Positions 6,672 to 15,139 of a stretch of 64,000 bases of DNA are shown here, one piece after another. The stretch is taken from the NCBI GenBank assembly GCA_963773585.1, contig CAVZBR010000001.1:434001-498000 (forward strand), read 5' to 3'. The notes under the pieces were generated by a model, which was given only the letters and a program-made list of their open reading frames with translations, ran no database searches and had not been told where the DNA came from. The translations under genes were made by a program, and so were the position numbers. Numbering within the stretch: the stretch's first letter is position 1; each line of letters starts with the position of its first letter. Source of the DNA: CAVXJN01 sp963773585 (GTDB taxonomy: Bacteria > Pseudomonadota > Gammaproteobacteria > JASBUN01).

Positions 6672-8144
6672 GTGCTCGTCCCGGGTCGGAGTTCGTGCCG
6701 CACTGATACCAGGCTTGCCGTGCCTCGCGCCGTCCCGATAGACCGATCTGAGGCGTGGAGCCGCATTCGTAAAGGGTTCCTGGAATTTCTCTGGGTACCA
6801 ACCGCCGTCATGCTGGTCTGCGTCGTCTTGGCGCTCATCACGATCTGGCTCGACGGTAGCGGGCCGGGTTGGGCACAGACGGCTCACCACATAGTCGAGG
6901 CGCATATTTTCCGCGAGGCCCAGTCGACCAACTCCTTTCTCAGCATGCTGACCACGGGGTTGATCACTATGACCTCGATTACCTTTTCCATGCTGCTCCT
7001 CGCCTTGCAGCAGTCTGCCTCCCTCATTGCGCCACAGGTGGTCTACTCGTTCCTCATGCGCCGGCGGAATCAGACGCTGATGGGTTTCTTCCTGGGCGCG
7101 ACGATTTTCGTCCTCCTGGTACATGCCAGCACGCATGAGGGGTTCAATCCGGTGCTCGGCGCCGCGCTGTCTCTGCTGCTGGCGGCCGCTGCCCTTTACG
7201 CGCTCCTGATCCTCGTCTTCACCGCGGTCAACCAGATGCGACCCCAGACGGTCATCGGGGATGTGCGTACGCTGACGCTCGAAGCCCGTCGGCACCAGCG
7301 AGAGCTCCTGATGGCAAGCTACCGATCGCCGCGCTATTTCGGAGGGACCGAGGTGAGCGTCCGCACCGAGCGCCACGGCTATGTGCGCGACGTGGACGTG
7401 GGAGCGCTCAGGAAGGCGCTGGGTTCGGGCCGGGGGAAGGTGGAGGTCGAGATCTGCATTGAAGTGGGCAACTTCGTGGCGTATGGGGACGAACTCGCGC
7501 GCGCCCGCGCAGAACGGCCCGACGAGGCGAGGCGACTCGCCAATGCCGCTCGAGGATCCATAGCCCTCGACTACCAGCGCTCCGTGAGGCGTGACCCCGC
7601 CTTCGGTGTCGAGCAGCTCCACATGATCGGATGGTCGTCTGCCTCTTCGGCTTACCAAAACCCCGGCATCTCGATGGCCGTCGTGAGGAACCTGCGCGAT
7701 ATCCTCGCCCGATGGGCCGCATCCTACGCCGAGGTGGAAGGGAGCGAGGGGACGCTCCCTCTCGTATATCCGGATGGTCTGGTGAAGCGAGTGCTCGAGT
7801 CGCTGGAGGCCCTCGCAGTCGTCTCTACGGAGTCTTTGCAGCAGGAGACATTCGTGGAGGTGTTACAAGCCTACCGGCTCATCTTCCCGCGGCTCCCGGA
7901 GCAATTGCAGGCGCGGGGGTGCGCGTCCGTGTGCTGTCTGGTCACGGCGCTCGGGGACCTTGTGTTGACGCCCCAGTTGGAGAACGCCTTGGAGCGGTTC
8001 GCGCGCACCCTCCTGGAGTTGGGCCATGCCGACACGGCCAACGTCCTCATGAGAGCCAAGCGAGAGATGGCGTCGAGGTCCGGCGCACTCGGGGCGCGCT
8101 CTACACGTGCACAGCAGGCATCGTCCGCTCCTTCGGAGCACTAA
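6672..8144 (+). CDS. DUF2254 membrane protein
   Basis: A 490-residue predicted inner-membrane protein of the uncharacterised DUF2254 family. Four hydrophobic segments lie in the N-terminal half: about residues 37-62, around SFLSMLTTGLITMTSITFSMLLLAL, at TLMGFFLGATIFVLLVHA, and at AALSLLLAAAALYALLILVF. A long soluble C-terminal domain follows. The family signature LTTGLITMTSITFSMLLLALQQSAS is intact. The start is GTG at 6672; a second GTG at 6720 would remove the first 16 residues, which look non-conserved. The gene stands alone just beyond the cassette array, and its higher GC marks the return to chromosomal DNA. Confidence 0.85.
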   Translation: MLVPGRSSCRTDTRLAVPRAVPIDRSEAWSRIRKGFLEFLWVPTAVMLVCVVLALITIWLDGSGPGWAQTAHHIVEAHIFREAQSTNSFLSMLTTGLITMTSITFSMLLLALQQSASLIAPQVVYSFLMRRRNQTLMGFFLGATIFVLLVHASTHEGFNPVLGAALSLLLAAAALYALLILVFTAVNQMRPQTVIGDVRTLTLEARRHQRELLMASYRSPRYFGGTEVSVRTERHGYVRDVDVGALRKALGSGRGKVEVEICIEVGNFVAYGDELARARAERPDEARRLANAARGSIALDYQRSVRRDPAFGVEQLHMIGWSSASSAYQNPGISMAVVRNLRDILARWAASYAEVEGSEGTLPLVYPDGLVKRVLESLEALAVVSTESLQQETFVEVLQAYRLIFPRLPEQLQARGCASVCCLVTALGDLVLTPQLENALERFARTLLELGHADTANVLMRAKREMASRSGALGARSTRAQQASSAPSEH

Positions 8145-8444
8145 GGCACCCCGGAGCCCTGGACTTTGGAGTTCGCGCGGCTGATGAATCTTTGCCGGGC
8201 GGCGATGAAATGCTGGTGATCGAGCCTGTGTCAGTACAAACCAGAACTGAACAAGTAGGGACCGATCTATTTTTGCGATTACCGTTCATGGACCTCGCCG
8301 AAGCTGCAGCAACGTCGGAACTCGGCAGCGTTGGCGGAATACGGAGCGCGTTGTGAGGATCGGCGGACACCAACGGCCGGAAGGCGTCCCGGTACTCCGC
8401 GACCGTCAGCCGCGCAGTGAAGGCCTACGGACCGGGCGGCATGG

Positions 8445-8530
8445 TCGATTCTGGCCTGCCTGCGCTATATCGAATTGAATCCGGCGCGGGGGCATCGTCG
8501 GCCCGCGCGACGTCGAAAGGTTAGCTGTCC
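8445..8530 (+). pseudogene. Remnant of a REP-associated (Y1) transposase
   Basis: Bases 8451-8490 translate to LACLRYIELNPAR, the hallmark C-terminal motif of IS200-like REP-associated tyrosine transposases (RYIELNPVRAG). One frame over, the match continues as GIVGPRDVERL. No complete gene remains; the rest of 8145-8725 shows no other supported gene. It may explain the palindromic REP-like repeats near 53 and 59 kb. Confidence 0.5.
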
Positions 8531-8725
8531 GCGGCATTCGTGTTGATCAGCGCCGCTCCACGCTGGCGCTATGGCAAGTCGTCGAAAACCGCTGGTGAGG
8601 AGAGGGCGTAGCGGAAAAAATCAGGGGCATCAACCGAAGTGGAATGTCAGTTATTTTTACGTTCCGGATCTCCCCGGGGGATGTTGCGGCGGCTAAGCGC
8701 TTATCATATATATGGTTATTGCTCC

Positions 8726-8741
8726 TGGCATGACGCGTGCT
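8726..8741 (+). promoter_or_regulatory. Sigma-54 (RpoN) promoter
   Basis: TGGCATGACGCGTGCT carries the GG and GC doublets at the exact -24/-12 spacing of the consensus TGGCAYR-N4-TTGCW, with one mismatch in the -12 half. It lies about 65 bases before the PEP-CTERM gene at 8806. Sigma-54 control through PrsK/PrsR is a described theme for PEP-CTERM genes. Confidence 0.6.
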
Positions 8742-8805
8742 TGAGAAGCGGGCAGAAAAACGCTAACTACGCCATCGAAAAGAATCTAATGGGGGGCTGT
8801 TTCAA

Positions 8806-9426
8806 ATGAGTAGAGTGAAGGCATTGCTTTGGTGCACGGTCATGCTGGCGATCACGGCCGGCCAGGCGCACGCCAGCATCATATTCTCTTTCACGGAGTC
8901 CGGCGGCGTCGTCTCGATGCAGTCTTCCGGCGTATTGGACACCGCGAACCTGGTCAGCGTGCCGTCGTCAGGTTGGGGAGGCGTTGGCGTTGAAACCAAT
9001 GCCCCGCCGGAATCCGACATCATGGGCGACACGACGATGGGCGGTATCGACACCGCGTTTGGTTTCCATCCCGGAACCGACCTGAGCGCCTGGGTCGGCG
9101 ACATGTTCACCAACTCCAATTTCAGTTGGGCGTCGTCGGGAACCACACAGTTCACGACCTACTACTTCTCGCCCAGCCGGACTCCTGGCATCGGCATCGC
9201 CGTAGAAGATCTGGTGGGTAACCTGTGGACCCCGGATGTATCCTGGACGAAGGCGGGCACCGTCGCGACGTTGGGACTGACTGCAGGCACTTACGCGATT
9301 GCCGACAGCGTCACGGGGGAGTCCATTACCATCCAAATCGGCCAGCGGGCCGTCCCGGAACCTTCCATCCTCGCGCTCCTCGCTCCCGCCCTGCTCGGGC
9401 TCGGATTCGCGCGCAGGAAGCGCTGA
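8806..9426 (+). CDS. PEP-CTERM sorting domain protein
   Basis: A 206-residue exported protein. A signal peptide of about 24 residues ends in GQAHAS. The C-terminus has VPEPSILALLAPALLGLGFARRKR, a textbook PEP-CTERM tail: VPEP box, hydrophobic helix, basic end. Exosortase is expected to cut the tail during export to the envelope or matrix; no exosortase is present in this window. The mature part is rich in Gly, Ser and Thr and unrecognised. A sigma-54-like promoter lies upstream and a strong terminator follows the stop, so it is a monocistronic unit. Confidence 0.9.
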   Translation: MSRVKALLWCTVMLAITAGQAHASIIFSFTESGGVVSMQSSGVLDTANLVSVPSSGWGGVGVETNAPPESDIMGDTTMGGIDTAFGFHPGTDLSAWVGDMFTNSNFSWASSGTTQFTTYYFSPSRTPGIGIAVEDLVGNLWTPDVSWTKAGTVATLGLTAGTYAIADSVTGESITIQIGQRAVPEPSILALLAPALLGLGFARRKR

Positions 9427-9445
9427 TCGCATCGTTCGTCAATGA

Positions 9446-9470
9446 AGCCCGCCTCGCGCGGGCTTTTTTT
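9446..9470 (+). terminator. Rho-independent terminator
   Basis: Stem AGCCCG...CGGGCT (9446-9464) followed by a run of seven T, 20 bases after the PEP-CTERM stop codon. Confidence 0.85.
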
Positions 9471-9639
9471 GTCTTGGTTTCCGCTGCGAGGATCTGTTCG
9501 CAAAGGGTACCGGGACCTAGTCTTGCAAACCCGCATTGCAGAAGACGGCATGGATTTATTTTTCGGACTCGTCCCGCGGATCGAAGCAAAAATAGGACGT
9601 GTACCGAAGCAAAAACGGGGGCGAACCGGAAAACGCGAA

Positions 9640-9790
9640 GCAGAAACCGGGACGGAATTCTTTTGGCGACTTGTTCCCGCGTATCGGTCAGGTTGAGCGC
9701 GACAATTTCGAAACCCTTCGCATTCGATCGGTTTGAAGCTTCTGAGAACGAGATCGATGTAATCGCCGCCTTGCCGCGGTCCCTTTTCTT
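9640..9790 (-). pseudogene. Decayed copy of the DUF1989 gene 3' end
   Basis: The stretch around 9718-9740 (cattcgatcggtttgaagc) and 9750-9782 (gagatcgatgtaatcgccgcc) matches the 3' part of the intact DUF1989 gene at 11700-11820. The upstream cgggacggaatt block also recurs beside the other two copies. Spacing differs, so it is an old, rearranged fragment. The remainder of 9482-9922 shows no supported gene. Confidence 0.5.
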
Positions 9791-9922
9791 TCGAATTCGG
9801 CGAACCGCCAGGTGGTCGCTTAATGCCGCAAGCGTAGGGCAGCCGGTCGGTCCTTCTCGACTTACGACTTACGATTGGCGACTGGTGACTGCGCGGCTTG
9901 TGTCGGGCACTGAGCCGATAGT

Positions 9923-11260
9923 TCAGAACAACACCCACGCTGACAGAAACAGCGTATCGTTGTCTTTCGCATCCCGCCCGGCAAAGGTTCCCGACTGGTC
10001 GTAGTCGGAGGATGCCCCGTCGAACTTCATGTAGTGCGTGTATTGCAGCGCGAATCGAAGCTTTTCAATGGGTAGATAGCTCAACTCGAAGATATAGCCA
10101 CTGGTGTCGGGTGTCGCGCTGGTATTGTCCGCGTATAACAGCGCGTCATCGCTGCCGGTCGTGGAGAAATATGCTGCGCTGCCGCCGATCTTGTTGTTGT
10201 AGTAGTACCCCGCCTTTATGCGCCGCGTGTTGAGCGTGTCGGAAGAATTGCTGACGGTGCTCGACAATGCGCCGGGGTGCCAGTCAATGGATTCGTGGAT
10301 CCACGTCGCCTCGGCGGAAACGACATTCTTTCCACGCGTGTATTGATATTGCGCATCGAGTGCGCGATCGCGGTAGCGGTCCGTCGGACTACTGGAATCG
10401 GTCGTGTCGGAATACGCATCCACTTCCATCCCGTAGGCGCCGACCTCCCACGAGCTCTGTCCGGTATCGCCATGCAGCGCCAAACGCCAGTACGGGTTGA
10501 GCCCTTGCACCGGGTAGCGGTTGTCGGTGGTATCGCTTCCCGCACGCAACACGGAGAATACACCGTCCGCCGTTTGATAGCCGCTCAGCTCCGCGTACAA
10601 GAAGTTGTTCCAATCGACGTATGCGCCGATTCCCGCGACGCTTTGCGCGAGGGTGCCGTCGATCATGGTGCTCGACCCATACCCCTGGAATGCACCGCCG
10701 GGCCCGGCGGTCGGATACCCCCACGCCGGCGTGGTATTGAAAACGTCCTGTACTGTGGGATTGTTGTTGAGGGAAACGCCGTAGATCAGACTCTCGCCGC
10801 CTACTGCGGTTTGACGGGCGTAGCGCAGATCGACGTTGTCCAACTGCGAATGATGCTCGACCCCGTCGTACGTCCACTGCGCGAACGCGCCGGCATTGTT
10901 GAGAATCTTTCCACCCGTGAACAGACTCGCCTGCTGCAGCTGCCACCGTTTATCGTCCGGAAAGTCCGTGCCGGGATCGGCTGAGCCGTCATGGTTGTTC
11001 AGGCGGGTCCAGCCGCCCTGAAGCATCCCTGCGAGTGGAATGGTCTGCCGCGTGCCCATGGTGTATCCCAATAATTTGAACTGGCGCCCCAGCCGCGTGA
11101 GCTCGGGAAACTGCCCACCTGTATGGCAGGAGGCGCAGCTGAAGCCCGTCTGCCGCGCATAAAGAGGAACGGCGGATGCCGCCAAGGGCGCGAGCGACAG
11201 AAAAAGTGCGAGTAGGGAGGTCAGGGAGCGGGCGTGCAGAGCGAAAGACGTATGGCGCAT
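9923..11260 (-). CDS. Mono-haem cytochrome c fused to an outer-membrane beta-barrel
   Basis: A 445-residue exported protein. A signal peptide (about residues 1-30, ending LAASA) is followed at once by a haem c motif CASCH at residues 42-46. The rest alternates short amphipathic strands and Gly/Asn/Asp turns, with many aromatic residues at strand ends, and finishes WVLF with a terminal Phe, as in outer-membrane barrels. The architecture suggests a porin-like barrel with one periplasmic haem. It could take part in electron transfer across the outer membrane or in redox sensing; neither is shown. The gene stands alone, converging on the PEP-CTERM gene. The region 11261-11480 upstream has no gene and should hold its promoter. 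Confidence 0.7.
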   Translation of the reverse strand: MRHTSFALHARSLTSLLALFLSLAPLAASAVPLYARQTGFSCASCHTGGQFPELTRLGRQFKLLGYTMGTRQTIPLAGMLQGGWTRLNNHDGSADPGTDFPDDKRWQLQQASLFTGGKILNNAGAFAQWTYDGVEHHSQLDNVDLRYARQTAVGGESLIYGVSLNNNPTVQDVFNTTPAWGYPTAGPGGAFQGYGSSTMIDGTLAQSVAGIGAYVDWNNFLYAELSGYQTADGVFSVLRAGSDTTDNRYPVQGLNPYWRLALHGDTGQSSWEVGAYGMEVDAYSDTTDSSSPTDRYRDRALDAQYQYTRGKNVVSAEATWIHESIDWHPGALSSTVSNSSDTLNTRRIKAGYYYNNKIGGSAAYFSTTGSDDALLYADNTSATPDTSGYIFELSYLPIEKLRFALQYTHYMKFDGASSDYDQSGTFAGRDAKDNDTLFLSAWVLF

Positions 11261-11489
11261 TGCGAATCCCCTTCATTGCGATGAATGACTTCGGGCGCGG
11301 GGCGGCTGGTCGGGTAGGATTTGCGAGGACTCGCGCAACTCTGCCCCCACCGGATGAATGAATAATAGCCAAATCTCACGAGTTGTGAATTCGAGTTCTC
11401 GTATCGCGGCGACACGCCCGCGTCCGCGGAAAAGCAAACGGGTACGAATTTGGGACGGGGGCCAGACGACGGGGCGGACCAGGACCCAG

Positions 11490-11625
11490 AAAACGGGACG
11501 AAGTTATCTGGGCGCGCGTTTCCGCGGACCGCCCACTTTGAGCGCGCTTATTCTGGATAAACCTGGTACTCGATCGGTTCGAAGCTGTAGATGTTCGACT
11601 GTTCTGCCGAGCAGGCGGTCGGCAG
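11490..11625 (-). pseudogene. Duplicated 3' tail of the DUF1989 gene
   Basis: Near-perfect repeat of 11633-11755. On the minus strand it encodes TACSAEQSNIYSFEPIEYQVYPE and a stop, against TACSAEQSNNYSFKPIEYQVYPE in the intact gene. The flanking aaaacgggacg and ttccgcgg blocks are also duplicated, so both the coding tail and the downstream flank were copied in tandem. Confidence 0.75.
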
Positions 11626-11684
11626 AAAACGGGACGGATTGATTTTTGGTACGCGCTTCCGCGGGCCGGACAGCTTGAGCGCGC

Positions 11685-12272
11685 TTATTCCGGATACACC
11701 TGGTACTCGATCGGTTTGAAGCTGTAGTTGTTCGACTGCTCCGCCGAGCAGGCGGTCAAGCCGACGATTAAATCCATCTGGGCAACGAAATCGACGTAGT
11801 CGCCTGCCTTGCTGCGCGGCGGTTTGACCGAGATTTCGCCGGAGGTGCCGTTTACTTCGACGTTCATGAATACATTGAACGTGATCGGGATCTGATCCGG
11901 CGTGATGCCGAAAGGCGCCAATGCTTCCGACAGGTTTCCGTGGCAACCGCGGTGGGGATCGTCATGACCATAGATGATCCGGAAGGTATCGGCGGAACAG
12001 GGGGTGAGCAGGAAGTCGTGGCGTTTGACCCGATCCTCGCCAATGACGAACATGGGTGCGCTGCGGTTGGAGTAGAGAGTGTCTCCGGTGCTCAGGAACA
12101 ATTTCGATGCATAGTCGAGAGTGCGCCCGGAGGACAGATATTCCTGCGAGTCTGCGCGATTGAACGCCATCAGGTCGGAGACTTGTTCGCCTTTGGGGTC
12201 GATCACGCGCAGACGTTGACCTTTGCGAAGCTCGAAGGCGACACCGGAACGAGGCGGGATTTCAGTGCGCAT
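11685..12272 (-). CDS. DUF1989 / urea carboxylase-associated family protein
   Basis: A 195-residue cytoplasmic protein. GQRLRVIDPKGEQVSDLMAFN and RGCHGNLSEALAPFGI are characteristic DUF1989 segments, with the conserved Cys and His residues. Members named CgdA/CgdB act as carboxyguanidine deiminase in guanidine breakdown, but many others have no known role. Here no urea or guanidine carboxylase is adjacent. I place the start at ATG 12272 (MRTEIPPRSGV), overlapping the stop of the upstream YcgG-like gene by 11 bases, so the pair is translationally coupled. A longer in-frame start at 12311 is less likely. The 3' end of this gene exists in two extra decayed copies nearby. Confidence 0.8.
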   Translation of the reverse strand: MRTEIPPRSGVAFELRKGQRLRVIDPKGEQVSDLMAFNRADSQEYLSSGRTLDYASKLFLSTGDTLYSNRSAPMFVIGEDRVKRHDFLLTPCSADTFRIIYGHDDPHRGCHGNLSEALAPFGITPDQIPITFNVFMNVEVNGTSGEISVKPPRSKAGDYVDFVAQMDLIVGLTACSAEQSNNYSFKPIEYQVYPE

Positions 12273-12945
12273 GGAACGGACACTTCCATTCGTCACCGAC
12301 GGCGCGGCCACTGTACTGCCGTGCTTCCGAACCGGTCCCGAACTTCTTCAGCATTGGATTCTCGCTTCCTTCGATTTTTTGGTCCCGCTCGACGATTGTA
12401 TTGCGGATCGGGTCGTATCGTCCGTCGCTGCGCAAGCGTTCGAACTGGTCGTGCAGGTTGAATACCAGGGCGGGCCGGTAGAAGCGACGCGCGGTTCTGC
12501 TGGCGCCAGGGTGTAAGCCTACGACATAGTATCCGCGTTCGCCAACACTGAAGCTGAAGTTCGGGGATTCCGGGTCGCAACTGACTTCCGGATCCCATCG
12601 ATGGCGCCGCACGTCGATGTCGTGCACACGCTGGAGATAGTTCCACAGAGCCCGCTCGAAGGATTGCTCCGTTGAAGCCCGGGGCTCGCGAAACAGTACC
12701 GCCAGACTTTGGAACAAAGGCGATTTACGGCTATAGCGTTCGCTGAACGCTTGTATTGCCGAGACCGTGCTTGGGCGCGGACCATGGCGCATGTCGTCTT
12801 CCACCAGCAGCGTAATCTGAGCACGGTTGAGCGCGGACTTGGCGCCCACGCAGGGAAACGAGTCCGACTCGATAAAGGCCTTGAACTGATGGATCAGGTC
12901 CTGGTCCAGGACCCGGTCGTCGTGCAGCGAGGAAGGCTCGTTCAT
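12262..12945 (-). CDS. YqcI/YcgG (GntA-like) haem-dependent N-hydroxylase family protein
   Basis: A 227-residue cytoplasmic protein of the YqcI/YcgG family. Diagnostic pieces are FPCVGAKSALNRAQ near the N-terminus, SFSVGERGYYVVGLHPGASRTARRF with its conserved His, and the end DEWKCPFHAH. The characterised member GntA is a haem enzyme that hydroxylates the guanidino group of an arginine derivative. A guanidino or amino substrate is therefore a reasonable guess, not proven. The ATG at 12945 has AAAAGGA eight bases upstream; a farther start at 12990 lacks a site. First gene of a two-gene operon with the DUF1989 protein. Confidence 0.75.
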   Translation of the reverse strand: MNEPSSLHDDRVLDQDLIHQFKAFIESDSFPCVGAKSALNRAQITLLVEDDMRHGPRPSTVSAIQAFSERYSRKSPLFQSLAVLFREPRASTEQSFERALWNYLQRVHDIDVRRHRWDPEVSCDPESPNFSFSVGERGYYVVGLHPGASRTARRFYRPALVFNLHDQFERLRSDGRYDPIRNTIVERDQKIEGSENPMLKKFGTGSEARQYSGRAVGDEWKCPFHAH

Positions 12946-12989
12946 AACAGTGTCCTTTTCTGTCTTGGTCGCCGCCTGCTTGTGCCCCA

Positions 12990-13010
12990 ATTCTCTGATC
13001 CTGAGAGAAT
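12990..13010. promoter_or_regulatory. 21-base palindrome upstream of the YcgG-DUF1989 operon
   Basis: ATTCTCT-N7-AGAGAAT, perfect seven-base arms, 45 bases before the YcgG-like start codon. It may be a repressor site or a leader hairpin. I could not match it to a named regulator. Confidence 0.4.
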
Positions 13011-13645
13011 CCTCCCGGGCAGGCTCTGCCTCACCTTAGTAAACCCGATCGGCGTATCTACGGTACAAATTTCATTATTAAATTCTCCTAGGTGAATGGC
13101 TTATTTTCAGTCGAGGGCGTTGGTCCCAGCGAACTGGCACCGCCGCGAACGGTACTGGGAGAGCATGCGCTTGCGCGTGGGCCCGTGGACCTTTTCAACC
13201 TTCGCGAGCGGTAGATCATTACCCCACTAGGGGCAATTGCCGGTCGTAACAGTGACAGCACCCATACTCGGTCCGCGGGCCGTACGCTGCTCCTTTGCCG
13301 GGGCGATACTCGAAGGCGAAATTGCATCGATCGCGCCGTACGCACAACAGCAACGCCCCGAGTGTCGATCGCCCGCAGTGGATAGGAACATGCAATGAAG
13401 GGCCGGTGAGAAATGTGTACCATTCACGCTCGCCGCACCTTTTTGGAACGCAGCCGCAACATCGGGTTTGCCAGGGTGTCGGGTCGTGGCGATGATCTGG
13501 CGTGGAGATGCGCGGGTCCGCCGTTCCTCTGCATGCTGCCGGTGGCCTCCGGGGAGGCTGTTATGCTATCAATAGTCTCGTACTAGTGGCGGGGGCCCGT
13601 CGCCCGGCACGAGTGCGATAGACTTTCGTAGCAAGGAGTTGGTCT
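13011..13645. other. Intergenic region between divergent operons
   Basis: About 635 bases with only short overlapping open frames and no supported gene. It must contain promoters for the minus-strand YcgG-DUF1989 pair and the plus-strand TrpB2 gene. A small GC-rich fold-back (gggcccgtcgcccggc) lies near 13596. AAGGAG at 13631-13639 is the TrpB2 ribosome site. Confidence 0.5.
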
Positions 13646-14998
13646 ATGCCGGATACCAAGATTCTACTGCCCGAGGAATCCATTCCGACCCACTGGTATA
13701 ACGTTGTGGCCGACATGCCGAACCCGCCGTCACCACCGCTGGGCACAGACGGCAATCCGATCGGCCCCGATGCCCTGACGGCGATCTTTCCCGACGCACT
13801 GATCGCGCAGGAGGTCAGTGCCGAGCGTTGGATCGCGATTCCCGAAGAGGTGCGGGAGATCTATCGCATGTGGCGGCCATCGCCGCTGTTTCGTGCTCAT
13901 CGTCTGGAACGCGCCCTCGATACGCCCGCGCGGATCTATTACAAGTACGAAGGCGTCAGTCCGGCCGGATCCCACAAGCCCAATACGGCGCTAGCGCAGG
14001 CCTACTACAACCGAGAAGCGGGGGTTCGGCGCCTGACCACCGAAACCGGAGCCGGCCAATGGGGTTCGTCGTTGGCGCTCGTGGCGCAGATGTTCGGCAT
14101 CGATGTGCGTGTGTACATGGTGAAGGTCAGTTACGAGCAAAAGCCGTTTCGGCGCTCCATGATGCAGACCTGGGGCGCGGAAGTGCTGGCCAGCCCCACG
14201 AACCTCACGGAGTCGGGCCGCAAGATCCTGGCCGAGGACCCGGACTGCCCGGGTTCGCTGGGTATCGCCATTTCCGAAGCGGTCGAGGAAGCAGCCTCGC
14301 GCAAGGACACCAATTACACCCTCGGGTCGGTGCTCAACCACGTGCTGCTGCACCAGACGGTCATCGGTCAGGAAGCGAAGAAACAGCTGGAGCTCGTGGG
14401 CGAGTATCCCGATGTGGTGCTGGCCCCATGCGGAGGAGGGTCCAATTTCGGGGGCATTGCGTTTCCGTTCTTCGCCGACAAGGCTGCCGGCAAAGCGGTT
14501 CGGCTCGTGGCTATGGAGCCTGCTTCCTGCCCCACGCTGACGCGCGGCTTGTACGCCTACGACTTCGGCGACACCGCCGGCCTGACGCCCTTGATGCGCA
14601 TGTACACCTTGGGACACGATTTCGTTCCACCCAGCATCCACGCCGGCGGCCTGCGTTATCACGGCGATTCACCGCTGGTCAGTCAGCTGTATCACGAGGG
14701 CCTGATCGAGGCGCGAGCGGTGCCGCAGGTGGCGACGTTCGAGGCCGGGGTTCTGTTCGCGCGCAGCGAAGGCATCATTGCCGCACCGGAGTCTTGTCAT
14801 GCCATCCGCGGCGCAGTGGACGAAGCACTGGCTTGCAAAGACAGGGGCGAAGCCAAGACGATCCTGTTCAATCTCTCGGGCCACGGTCACTTCGACATGG
14901 CGGCCTACGACCGGTACTTCAACGGCGAGTTGGAAGACCAGGAGTTCTCCGAAGAAGCGGCTGCGCGAGCTCTGCAGAGATTGCCCCAGGTAGGTTGA
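13646..14998 (+). CDS. trpB2: TrpB2-type tryptophan synthase beta-like enzyme
   Basis: PLP-dependent enzyme of 450 residues that can condense indole with serine to tryptophan. PLP lysine is Lys111 in GSHKPNTA. The active-site segment TTETGAGQWGSS and the phosphate loop CGGGSNFGG are intact. The extended N-terminus (about 90 residues before RPSPLFRAHRLE) and overall length mark the TrpB2 branch, which usually works without TrpA. No other trp gene lies nearby, consistent with a stand-alone role such as indole salvage; that is inference. AAGGAG lies seven bases before the ATG. Confidence 0.9.
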   Translation: MPDTKILLPEESIPTHWYNVVADMPNPPSPPLGTDGNPIGPDALTAIFPDALIAQEVSAERWIAIPEEVREIYRMWRPSPLFRAHRLERALDTPARIYYKYEGVSPAGSHKPNTALAQAYYNREAGVRRLTTETGAGQWGSSLALVAQMFGIDVRVYMVKVSYEQKPFRRSMMQTWGAEVLASPTNLTESGRKILAEDPDCPGSLGIAISEAVEEAASRKDTNYTLGSVLNHVLLHQTVIGQEAKKQLELVGEYPDVVLAPCGGGSNFGGIAFPFFADKAAGKAVRLVAMEPASCPTLTRGLYAYDFGDTAGLTPLMRMYTLGHDFVPPSIHAGGLRYHGDSPLVSQLYHEGLIEARAVPQVATFEAGVLFARSEGIIAAPESCHAIRGAVDEALACKDRGEAKTILFNLSGHGHFDMAAYDRYFNGELEDQEFSEEAAARALQRLPQVG

Positions 14999-15139
14999 CC
15001 GGTGCGACCCTCGAAGCAGCAAGTCGAGCCTGGAAAATCGAGGCGAAGTGGCAGGATGCATACCGTTCTCGCGCTCGTTTGTCACCGACTTTAGTTCCTT
15101 GTGAATTCACCTTGCATGGCTCAGGCGCGAGGTCAGCCC

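Noticed and set aside
7631..8356. Long plus-strand frame within and after the DUF2254 gene
   Set aside because: It overlaps the conserved DUF2254 frame, is Arg/Gly-rich and shows no family pattern. It is a shadow of GC-rich coding DNA.
12946..13080. Possible riboswitch leader before the YcgG-like gene
   Set aside because: CTCTCAGG, GCCCGGGAGG and similar pieces recall glycine and ykkC aptamers, but the rest of either consensus is missing. Only the palindrome is supported.
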